A stretch of 64,000 nt of DNA from a virus. A model generated the notes under the pieces. It had not been told where the DNA came from, ran no database searches, and saw only the letters and a program-made list of their open reading frames with translations. Below, one piece after another: positions 39,101-46,143 of this stretch. The translations under genes were made by a program, and so were the position numbers. Each line of letters starts with the position of its first letter. Position 1 is the first letter of the stretch. The stretch lies in the IMG/VR virus record IMGVR_UViG_3300046330_000229, positions 18,266-82,265 of that record; one strand, 5' to 3'.

Positions 39101-40804
39101 ATGACACTACAAGAACTAAAAGATAAAGACTTGGCTCCTCAATTTATGACAGAAGAGTCATATAATACATTACGTAACGGTTATCTGTTAGATGAAGAAA
39201 CTCCTCGCGATATGTACCAAAGAGTTGCTGACTTTTCAGCTAAGAACTATAAAAATCCAAAAGATTATGCGAAAGATTTCTTTGATGCTATGTGGAACAA
39301 CTGGTTATGCGCAGCAACTCCGGTGTTAAGTAACGCAAACACAAAGAATTTACAAATATCCTGCTACTCAGGAACTTCAGCAAATAAAATGTCCGGTATA
39401 ATGAATCATCTTAAAGAAGCAGCTATGCTTACAAAATATGGTGGAGGTTGTGGTAGCAGCTTCGATTTATTAAAACCCGAAGGTGGAGACATAGTACCGT
39501 TCTTAAAGATGCTAGAGTCGGTTGTCGATGGAGTTAAGCAAGGAAAAGCTCGTCGAGGCGCGGTAGCAAGCTATTTAAATATTACACACGTAGACGCTGA
39601 ACAATTCATCAATATTAGAAGTCAAACTGGAGACTTATCTAGAAAATGTCATTCAGTAGCATTTCATAACGCTATCACCATTGACGATCAGATTATGAAT
39701 GAAATTACAACCAGTAGCGGAAAATATAGAAATATGTGGAACCAGATAATGACACAGAGATCTGAAACTGGTGAACCTTACATCATGTTTACCGGTAATG
39801 CAAATAAAAATTGCCCAGATGAATATGAAGGAACTATTACTCAAAGCAATTTATGTAGTGAGATTATGGCTCCAGTAAGTCCGGAAGAAACGTTTGTATG
39901 CTGCTTGTCTTCTTTAAACTTAGCCAGATATGACGAATGGAAGTCTCATAAGTTTTTAAATACAAGTCTATCTTTAGTTGAGTTGTCTATTTATTTCTTA
40001 GATAGTGTCATTACTAATTTTGTAAAGCAAACTGAAAATATGGAAGGTTTAGAAAATGCTCGACGTTTTGCCGAACGACACAGAATGTTAGGACTAGGGG
40101 TCCTTGGGTGGCATACGCTACTTCAGTCTAAATTAATTCCTTTCGAGTCATTTCAAGCTATGCAATTAAATAATGAAGTGTTTAAAATGATTAGAGAACA
40201 AGCATATAAAGCTAGTGACGATTTAGCTATAATGTTCGAACCGTGCATCGTTAACGGTAAACGTCGCAATACAGCACTGTTAGCTATCGCACCAACTATG
40301 AGTAATAGTCTTATATCCGGCGGAGTGTCTCAAGGTATAGAACCTTTAACAGCTAATCTATTTAGCCAAAAAGCATCAAAAGGAACGTTCATCAAAAAGA
40401 ACCGGCAGTTATTGGGTATTCTACAATCAAAAGGATTAGACACTACTGAAGTATGGGAGCAGATAAATAAAGATCGCGGTAGTGTAAAAAACGTAAAACA
40501 ATTGAGTGATGAAGAAAAGCAAGTATTTCTAACAGCGAGAGAGATTAATCAGTACGCTCTGGTACAACAAGCCTCACAACGTCAAAAATACATAGATCAG
40601 GCTCAAAGTCTTAATTTATTTTTTAGCACACCGACTAACGCTACAGAAGGCAAACTTGTGGCTAAGTATATCAACGACGTACATTTAGAGGCGTGGCGGT
40701 CTGGCGTTAAAAGTCTGTATTACTTAAAAACCGAAAGCCCGCTCAAAGGTGACACCGTGTTTATTGATAAAGAAGATGGTAGCTGTAAAGCGTGTGAAGG
40801 TTGA
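39101..40804 (+). CDS. nrdA: ribonucleotide reductase large subunit (class I)
   Basis: A 567-residue R1 subunit; ATG 39101 directly after nrdB is preferred over 39083. It is shorter than enzymes with an ATP-cone, which is absent. Active-site residues: Cys in LQISCYSG, NLCSEI (Asn, Cys, Glu), Cys in VCCLSSLNL, Tyr pair in SLYYLKT. The C-terminus ends CKACEG, the swinging redox CxxC pair. With nrdB it makes deoxynucleotides for phage replication. Confidence 0.93.
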   Translation: MTLQELKDKDLAPQFMTEESYNTLRNGYLLDEETPRDMYQRVADFSAKNYKNPKDYAKDFFDAMWNNWLCAATPVLSNANTKNLQISCYSGTSANKMSGIMNHLKEAAMLTKYGGGCGSSFDLLKPEGGDIVPFLKMLESVVDGVKQGKARRGAVASYLNITHVDAEQFINIRSQTGDLSRKCHSVAFHNAITIDDQIMNEITTSSGKYRNMWNQIMTQRSETGEPYIMFTGNANKNCPDEYEGTITQSNLCSEIMAPVSPEETFVCCLSSLNLARYDEWKSHKFLNTSLSLVELSIYFLDSVITNFVKQTENMEGLENARRFAERHRMLGLGVLGWHTLLQSKLIPFESFQAMQLNNEVFKMIREQAYKASDDLAIMFEPCIVNGKRRNTALLAIAPTMSNSLISGGVSQGIEPLTANLFSQKASKGTFIKKNRQLLGILQSKGLDTTEVWEQINKDRGSVKNVKQLSDEEKQVFLTAREINQYALVQQASQRQKYIDQAQSLNLFFSTPTNATEGKLVAKYINDVHLEAWRSGVKSLYYLKTESPLKGDTVFIDKEDGSCKACEG

Positions 40805-40816
40805 TGAAAATATCTG

Positions 40817-40845
40817 TTGACTTTATTTAAATTGTGTGTAATACT
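40817..40845 (+). promoter_or_regulatory. sigma70-like promoter
   Basis: TTGACT (40817-40822), a 17-base spacer, AATACT (40840-40845). An AGAGG ribosome site precedes the small gene at 40863. Confidence 0.5.
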
Positions 40846-40862
40846 CTATAAAAGAGGTAAAT

Positions 40863-41009
40863 ATGCAATATGCTAGATACAATACATACAATCTATTAGA
40901 GTCTCAATATGGTATTAAGATTACCAAAAGACGATATATCAAAGATAAGAGTTTGATAGTAGCGTTCTTTTTTAATACAAAAAGTTACGTTTTTACATTT
41001 AACGCTTGA
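40863..41009 (+). CDS. hypothetical small basic protein
   Basis: A 48-residue basic, Tyr/Phe-rich protein with AGAGG upstream and its own promoter. Its stop lies inside the -35 box of the next promoter. Function unknown. Confidence 0.55.
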   Translation: MQYARYNTYNLLESQYGIKITKRRYIKDKSLIVAFFFNTKSYVFTFNA

Positions 41010-41034
41010 CAATAACCCGAACATGTGATATGGT
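41006..41034 (+). promoter_or_regulatory. sigma70-like promoter, leaderless geometry
   Basis: TTGACA (41006-41011), a 17-base spacer, TATGGT (41029-41034), then six bases and the ATG of the subtilase. Confidence 0.65.
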
Positions 41035-41040
41035 ATATAA

Positions 41041-41724
41041 ATGAAGTTATTTTTATTATTATTAATGACCCCTATGGTGTGTTTTACTCAAGCACAGTAT
41101 GAACTTGTGTATAATAAAAAAGCATCTATCAGATTAGCTGTTCTAGATAGTGGCGTGGATCATAATTACTTATCGGGTGTAAAGTTGTGCGATAATCCTT
41201 TTCAAGATATGACGGGATCAGGCATTCGGGATGAATTTGGTCACGGATCTAATATTCTAAAGTTAGCAACTAAAGATTTAGAAAATGTAGATTATTGTGT
41301 TACAATTATAAAGATTTTTACAAAGTCTACCGACAACAGTATTTATTCCATCATAAAAGGTTTAATATACGCTAGAAATAATAATTTTACAGTAGCCAAC
41401 CTTTCTTTTGGTGGTGTAAATAGCGAAATTGATTTAGAAAAACAGTTGATAACAGAAATGCTAGACTTAGGTGTTAAACTATTTGTAGCCGCCGGTAATG
41501 AGCGTACTAACTTAAGTAAAACGCATTGTAACTACTTTCCAGCATGTTATGACGATCGAATTATTTCCGTAGGAAGCACAACCGGAACATACAGTAATTA
41601 CGGTCCTTATATAAAAGCATGGAACGACGGAACTGACATCACAGCCGGCGGTCATAAAATGAGCGGAACTTCACAGGCAACGGCTATAGAGACAAATAAG
41701 TTTCTTAAGTCGTTTGGGAGATAG
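41041..41724 (+). CDS. exported subtilisin-like serine protease
   Basis: A 227-residue S8-family protease with a signal peptide (residues ~1-19). The catalytic triad is complete: Asp in LAVLDSGVD, His in FGHGSNI, Ser in MSGTSQATA; the oxyanion Asn is in AAGNE. There is no pro-domain of normal size between the signal and the catalytic domain. It should act in the periplasm or outside the cell. Leaderless promoter geometry. Confidence 0.85.
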   Translation: MKLFLLLLMTPMVCFTQAQYELVYNKKASIRLAVLDSGVDHNYLSGVKLCDNPFQDMTGSGIRDEFGHGSNILKLATKDLENVDYCVTIIKIFTKSTDNSIYSIIKGLIYARNNNFTVANLSFGGVNSEIDLEKQLITEMLDLGVKLFVAAGNERTNLSKTHCNYFPACYDDRIISVGSTTGTYSNYGPYIKAWNDGTDITAGGHKMSGTSQATAIETNKFLKSFGR

Positions 41725-41726
41725 TC

Positions 41727-42812
41727 ATGAGAATGAGTCACAGTTCCCGTGGTAAATATGCAACGTGTCCATATTCTTACTATTTACACTATATTAAAAA
41801 AATTCGTCCAAACTGGACATCTTCAGCACTTCTGTTTGGCGATGCTTTAGATAAAGCTATTAATGAACTACTTTTAAAAACAGACAACCTTCCCTATGAA
41901 ACATTCTTGAAAGGATGGACTAATGGATTTATCAACAAAAAGCCCGTCTATCTACCAACGAGCGAAAGCCTTTTATACGCAAATAAAGATTACAATTCTA
42001 ACTTACTTACAAAAGACGATTACGACGAAATTGATAAAAGAGTTAAGAGCGGAGAACTTGAGGATCATGAATACGGAGAACTTGTTGACAGAAAAAAACA
42101 ATTCGGTTGGGAAAAGTTAAGCACCCAACAAAAACGTTACTTTAATTTTGTAAATTGGCTGTGTATGAAAAACAAAGCAAAATACATATTAGAAGGTTAT
42201 GAAAAACAGATTCTACCGAAACTAACAAAGATCCATGCTGTACAAAAAGAGTTTAACGTTGACAATGGTCAAGGTGACTCATTAACTGGATTTATAGATC
42301 TTATAGCTGACGTAGAAGGTCATGGAACGGTAATACTAGACAACAAATCATCGGCGCGGCTGTATGACTGGGATTCGCCTAGCAAAAGCCCGCAGCTAGC
42401 CTTATATGAGCACATTGAAGGATCAACATACCAAACGTCTAAGGTCGGCTTCATCGTAATGTTGAAGCAATTAAAAGACAATAAACAGAAGACGTGCAAA
42501 TCGTGCGGTCATGTAGGACAAGGTACGCATAAAACTTGCGATAACGTAGTCAATACAAAACGATGCGGCGGCGAGTGGGATGAAGTTATTAAACTAGAAG
42601 CTGACTTTCAGTTCTTAGTTCAAGAAGTAGATAAATCTTTTGGTAATATGACTATGGAAAGTATGGACGAAACGGCACAAGCAATTAACGCTAATATTTT
42701 TCCTAAAAACTTAAGCAGTTGTTACGATTCTTTTGGATCAGACTGTATCTATCTAAAGTATTGCTTATCTTCGTGTAAAAATAAAACAGGATTAACAGAG
42801 GAAACAGAATGA
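41727..42812 (+). CDS. PD-(D/E)XK nuclease, RecB/Cas4-like
   Basis: A 361-residue nuclease. N-terminal SHSSRGKYATCPYSYYLHY is the usual RecB-family opening; the core is GFIDLIADV then TVILDNKSS (D-x-K) and PQLALYEH (QxxxY). A zinc ribbon (CKSCGHVGQGTHKTC) is inserted late, and the C-terminal CYDSFGSDC and YCLSSC Cys may bind Fe-S with the first Cys. Probably a DNA exonuclease for recombination or host DNA degradation, consistent with the ERF gene nearby. Confidence 0.8.
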   Translation: MRMSHSSRGKYATCPYSYYLHYIKKIRPNWTSSALLFGDALDKAINELLLKTDNLPYETFLKGWTNGFINKKPVYLPTSESLLYANKDYNSNLLTKDDYDEIDKRVKSGELEDHEYGELVDRKKQFGWEKLSTQQKRYFNFVNWLCMKNKAKYILEGYEKQILPKLTKIHAVQKEFNVDNGQGDSLTGFIDLIADVEGHGTVILDNKSSARLYDWDSPSKSPQLALYEHIEGSTYQTSKVGFIVMLKQLKDNKQKTCKSCGHVGQGTHKTCDNVVNTKRCGGEWDEVIKLEADFQFLVQEVDKSFGNMTMESMDETAQAINANIFPKNLSSCYDSFGSDCIYLKYCLSSCKNKTGLTEETE

Positions 42813-43030
42813 AGTACGAATATTCAACGCCTATGAAAACAATCGAATACGATTTATTATCTCAAAAAGAACAACAAAGTCCTGCTATTATACTTAATAG
42901 TGGTAGTATTTATAGTATAGATGCTTCTCTTGATACAAGTTGGCTTGATAATATCTCTGGTAAAATTATAGAGGATGCAGTAAAAAAATTCGAAGAACGT
43001 ATGAAAGGTGGTAATTCGTGGGATCGATAG
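42809..43030 (+). CDS. hypothetical protein
   Basis: A 73-residue acidic protein coupled to the nuclease by an ATGA overlap. No family recognised. Confidence 0.6.
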   Translation: MKYEYSTPMKTIEYDLLSQKEQQSPAIILNSGSIYSIDASLDTSWLDNISGKIIEDAVKKFEERMKGGNSWDR

Positions 43031-43245
43031 GATTATTAACAATAATGGCAATGCTTACGGCACAAGGTGAGCCTTGGCCTGAAACACTAAAAACTAACTC
43101 AGTCACTATTGTGTGTAAAGATATAAAAGCTGTTGTAAGTAAAACCGGATATAAATACTCAGGTGTAATGGTTAAACAAGACGTGTATATGACTGAATTA
43201 AACTCTGATGAACTATCAGATTTAATAGTAAAGCGTTGTTATTAG
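43018..43245 (+). CDS. small, possibly exported protein
   Basis: A 75-residue protein, GTG start (ATG 43045 is an alternative). A short hydrophobic N-terminus ending TAQGEP could be a signal peptide; two Cys follow. Function unknown. Confidence 0.55.
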   Translation: MGSIGLLTIMAMLTAQGEPWPETLKTNSVTIVCKDIKAVVSKTGYKYSGVMVKQDVYMTELNSDELSDLIVKRCY

Positions 43246-43517
43246 TGCAAGAGTTGTTAGTTATTTTTTCTTGTATGAACAACGTAGGATGCCAAGAGGC
43301 GTACTCCGCATATTACCAGTACAATCCTCAAGTTATTGCTGACATTAAACTGCTGGAGAAAAGTTATAAAGATGCTGCGGGTCCAGTGATTACTAATTAC
43401 GGACTACCCGTTGTGTCAGCACTAATTACTAACAAAATTAATTTAAGTCTTGACAAAAACTTATTTTTAGAGTATAATCAAGAAAACTATAAAATTATAT
43501 TTAGGAGATCCTTTTAA
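43236..43517 (+). CDS. hypothetical protein
   Basis: A 93-residue frame with TTG 43236 or GTG 43245 as start. The hydrophobic N-terminus with two Cys may be a signal peptide; the mature part is helical. It contains the promoter of the next gene. Function unknown. Confidence 0.5.
   Translation: MLLVQELLVIFSCMNNVGCQEAYSAYYQYNPQVIADIKLLEKSYKDAAGPVITNYGLPVVSALITNKINLSLDKNLFLEYNQENYKIIFRRSF
43450..43478 (+). promoter_or_regulatory. consensus sigma70 promoter for recombination/replication genes
   Basis: TTGACA (43450-43455), a 17-base spacer, TATAAT (43473-43478): a perfect consensus match, and probably the strongest promoter in the window. Confidence 0.8.
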
Positions 43518-43891
43518 TGGCTAACAAAAAAGAAACAGACGAATTACTACGATTACTAGAAGAACAAAAAGAGTTGGAGATCTTAAAGAAATCTAAATCT
43601 CTAAAAGAAACTATTGATAAAGCTGAAAAAGAAGCTAAACAAACCGTTAAATTTACTGGAGTAATGGTTGGTAAAACTGAGAAAACTATTAAAAGTAACG
43701 TCACGGACGAATTAGTTAACATTAAAAAATACGAAGTGTACGAATTAACAATTGATGGTAACGATAAAATTACAAGCAAACAACTGATTCATTCGGAATC
43801 AAACGAAGCGGTTGCGTTTAGTAAAGCTACACAACATTTAACAAGCTCTTACATGAAGGGCACAAAATTTAAAACAAAGAAGGAACAATAA
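43517..43891 (+). CDS. hypothetical coiled-coil protein
   Basis: A 124-residue protein: N-terminal charged coiled coil (residues ~1-45), then a beta-rich domain (VKFTGVMVGKTEKTIKSNV). TAGGAG upstream and directly behind a consensus promoter, so highly expressed. DNA-binding or annealing accessory roles are possible given its neighbours. Confidence 0.65.
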   Translation: MANKKETDELLRLLEEQKELEILKKSKSLKETIDKAEKEAKQTVKFTGVMVGKTEKTIKSNVTDELVNIKKYEVYELTIDGNDKITSKQLIHSESNEAVAFSKATQHLTSSYMKGTKFKTKKEQ

Positions 43892-43892
43892 A

Positions 43893-44435
43893 GTGTTAAA
43901 ACCTTCCGGTCGCCCCAGATCCTTTAATAAATGGGAAATTTCTGGAGATACAGCATACGCTAGTCTTAGACACGGTGTCGTTGTTATTTCTAAAGCTTCC
44001 CTTGATTTGGTTCAGGCTTATAGATGGTTCACTAAACTAGCTAAACCGTCAAACGCGGCTTATGTTTACACGCACCTTTACGGAAATAAAAAAACAACAA
44101 TTCATAGAATGATTATGGGAATAACGGATTCTAAAATTTTAGTGGATCATAAAAATAGAAACACTTTAGATAATACTATAGAAAATCTAAGAATTGCTTC
44201 TAAAGCTCAGAATAACATAAATACTAAAAAACGTAAAAATTGTAGAAGTATATATAAAGGTGTCACGATTAGACCTTCGGGTAGATACGGATGTTATATT
44301 TCGTTTGATAAGAAAATGATCTGTCTTGGTACTTTTGATCTAGAAGAGGACGCAGCTTTAGCTTATAATATAAAAGCTGAAGAGTTATACGGTGAATACG
44401 CAAATTTAAATAAAATAAAAAGGAGAACTAAATGA
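43893..44435 (+). CDS. HNH homing endonuclease with AP2 domain
   Basis: A 180-residue protein, GTG start. The HNH_3-type nuclease is visible as TIHRMIMG, LVDHKNRNTLDN and LRIASKAQN. The C-terminal AP2 DNA-binding domain reads YKGVTIRPSGRYGCYISFD with LGTFDLEEDAALAYN. This is the standard freestanding homing endonuclease layout. It has inserted into the recombination/replication operon, overlapping the ERF gene by four bases. Confidence 0.9.
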   Translation: MLKPSGRPRSFNKWEISGDTAYASLRHGVVVISKASLDLVQAYRWFTKLAKPSNAAYVYTHLYGNKKTTIHRMIMGITDSKILVDHKNRNTLDNTIENLRIASKAQNNINTKKRKNCRSIYKGVTIRPSGRYGCYISFDKKMICLGTFDLEEDAALAYNIKAEELYGEYANLNKIKRRTK

Positions 44436-44983
44436 TTAAATTGTTACAAAAACTAAGCAAAGTAAAAGCGAAAATGGGTGCGGTAGCTAAAACCTCGGAT
44501 AATCCATATTTCAAGAGTAAATATGCCGACCTCAATTCACATCTAGAAGCAATCGAGCCTCTACTACAGGAAAATGGTTTGTTTTTAACACAACCTTGTG
44601 AAATTGTTGGTGGAAAGAACGTAGTTTCTACTCGGGTGTATGATGTCGAAACCGGCGAATCTATCAGTTCTTCTTTAGAACTTCTAGTTAAAGATGTGGA
44701 CATGCAGAAATTAGGATCGGCAGTTACTTATGCCCGTCGATACACGCTTTCTGCTATTTTTGGAATGAAAGCTGAAGACGATGACGCAAATGTTGTGTCA
44801 GGCAAAGTTACACAAAAACAACCTTCATCGTTCATCACTAAAGTTAAAACAGAATTACAGCCTATTTCTGCGGTTGAGAACGTAACAGTTTCACACAGCA
44901 GTCCTCCAGCTAAAACTACAATGGGATCATTTAAGCGTCCAGCTCCAGCAGCGAAAGTTGCTACTAGCGGAGATGAGTTATAA
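44432..44983 (+). CDS. ERF-family single-strand annealing protein
   Basis: A 183-residue protein matching the ERF family: KLSKVKAKMGAVAKTSDNPYFKSKY, in two pieces, then LQENGLFLTQP, a beta sheet, LGSAVTYARRYTLSAIFGM and EDDDAN. The C-terminal ~50 residues are Ser/Pro/Lys-rich and disordered. It pairs complementary single strands in phage recombination, probably with the RecB-like nuclease at 41727. A ribosome site AAAGGAG lies in the HNH gene end. Confidence 0.88.
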   Translation: MIKLLQKLSKVKAKMGAVAKTSDNPYFKSKYADLNSHLEAIEPLLQENGLFLTQPCEIVGGKNVVSTRVYDVETGESISSSLELLVKDVDMQKLGSAVTYARRYTLSAIFGMKAEDDDANVVSGKVTQKQPSSFITKVKTELQPISAVENVTVSHSSPPAKTTMGSFKRPAPAAKVATSGDEL

Positions 44984-45159
44984 TGACTGAATTTTCATTG
45001 GGAGTATTTATATCACTAATTACGTTTGTGTTAATTAGTTTAACCTCCGCAGCTACTTCTGCCTTAATATTTCAGGTATTAGCCGGCGTAGCTGTAGGAC
45101 ACTTGAGTGTTAAACTTTCTAAAACTATTTTAAAAAGGACAAAAAATGAGCGAAAATAA
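44983..45159 (+). CDS. small membrane protein
   Basis: A 58-residue protein with one long or two short membrane spans (residues ~5-42) and a basic C-terminal tail. One-base overlap with the ERF stop and 14-base overlap with the next gene. Function unknown. Confidence 0.6.
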   Translation: MTEFSLGVFISLITFVLISLTSAATSALIFQVLAGVAVGHLSVKLSKTILKRTKNERK

Positions 45160-45547
45160 TCCAAAGTTAGAAGTGACAGATGAAGAAATTGAAGCAGTAA
45201 GCGGTATTGACGAAGATACAGCAGATCTGTACGCAGCAGCAATGATGTATAATGGCGGTACAGTAGAAAAGGCTTTGATTCAAATCAACAAACTACAGGC
45301 TCCACAAGGCGGCGTGGAACAGTTAAACATTATGTTAAAATCTCTGTTGTGTGCTTTAATCACAGACGAGACGTTTAATTATAATAAGTTTAAAAATGTT
45401 AAATTAAAAGAGTTACACAAAACTATGTTTGACTTACTAAAAGCAAAAGCAATCATTAGCGCTGACATTCGTAAGCGTGTTCGTTCAGGTGATACAGCGG
45501 AGCCTATTAGTCAAGAAGAAAAAGAAAGTATTTTAAAGAGGATTTAA
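45146..45547 (+). CDS. hypothetical protein
   Basis: A 133-residue acidic, helical protein with AAAGGA upstream; the C-terminal half (LKELHKTMFDLLKAKAIISADIRKRV, in pieces) is basic. Part of the replication operon. Function unknown. Confidence 0.6.
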   Translation: MSENNPKLEVTDEEIEAVSGIDEDTADLYAAAMMYNGGTVEKALIQINKLQAPQGGVEQLNIMLKSLLCALITDETFNYNKFKNVKLKELHKTMFDLLKAKAIISADIRKRVRSGDTAEPISQEEKESILKRI

Positions 45548-45750
45548 TGGTTAATATCACTAAATATTTAAAAGGTAGTGTTCCACATTTCGAGAGAGTA
45601 TTAATTGATGCACAAAATGCTCTTTCATCACAGGAAGTACCAGAAGAAGTTCGATTGGAATTAGCAGAAACAGTAGTTTTTGTTAATAATATTTTAAAAG
45701 AAATTGCGGAATTACCCGCACAAGAAACAAACGGAGAACAGAATGTCTGA
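45547..45750 (+). CDS. hypothetical small helical protein
   Basis: A 67-residue helical protein starting in a one-base overlap with the previous stop. AGAGGA upstream. Function unknown. Confidence 0.6.
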   Translation: MVNITKYLKGSVPHFERVLIDAQNALSSQEVPEEVRLELAETVVFVNNILKEIAELPAQETNGEQNV

Positions 45751-46003
45751 AAAGAAAGTATACAAACAACCGAAAAATCGAGTTGGTTATGTATCTAAAA
45801 CCAAAACAGGTAAGAATAAAATTACAGTAGAGCAGGACTTTTCTTTAAAAGCCGGCCAAACTCTTATTTTCAATACACCAGGAGAAAATATTGATAGTCT
45901 AGTCAAAGGTGGATTTATCACTGAAGAACAAGGTGAAGAACGTAAGACTAAAGTTCCAGAGTGGAAAAAGTTTGAAGTAGATCTTTTACCGGATAGAGAT
46001 TAA
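45743..46003 (+). CDS. hypothetical small basic protein
   Basis: An 86-residue protein; ATG 45743 overlaps the upstream gene by eight bases and is preferred over 45704. Basic N-terminus (KKVYKQPKNRVGYVSKTKTG), then a compact domain ending EWKKFEVDLLPDRD. Small replication-module proteins of this type are common, but no role is known to me. Confidence 0.6.
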   Translation: MSEKKVYKQPKNRVGYVSKTKTGKNKITVEQDFSLKAGQTLIFNTPGENIDSLVKGGFITEEQGEERKTKVPEWKKFEVDLLPDRD

Positions 46004-46009
46004 TTTATA

Positions 46010-46143
46010 CCGCGTCAAGGATGACGCAATTTCAATAAACCTGTCACCTAGGTTAGTGGTGAGGCTGATCTGCTTGTGAAGTTCGCGCACACACGAACAA
46101 TCATTTGTGTGCAATTTTTTATTATACAACTAAGGAGTTATGT
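46010..46143 (+). promoter_or_regulatory. attenuator-like structured leader of primase-helicase
   Basis: Stems: GCGTCA-AGGA-TGACGC (46012-46027); TCACC/GGTGA (46044-46062); GTTCG/CGAAC (46081-46098); and GCACACA/TGTGTGC (46087-46112) followed by AATTTTTT, an intrinsic terminator. The last two stems share bases and cannot form together. No promoter follows the terminator, so transcription into the primase gene must read through it. This is a layout for attenuation or a riboswitch. No known class recognised. Confidence 0.55.
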
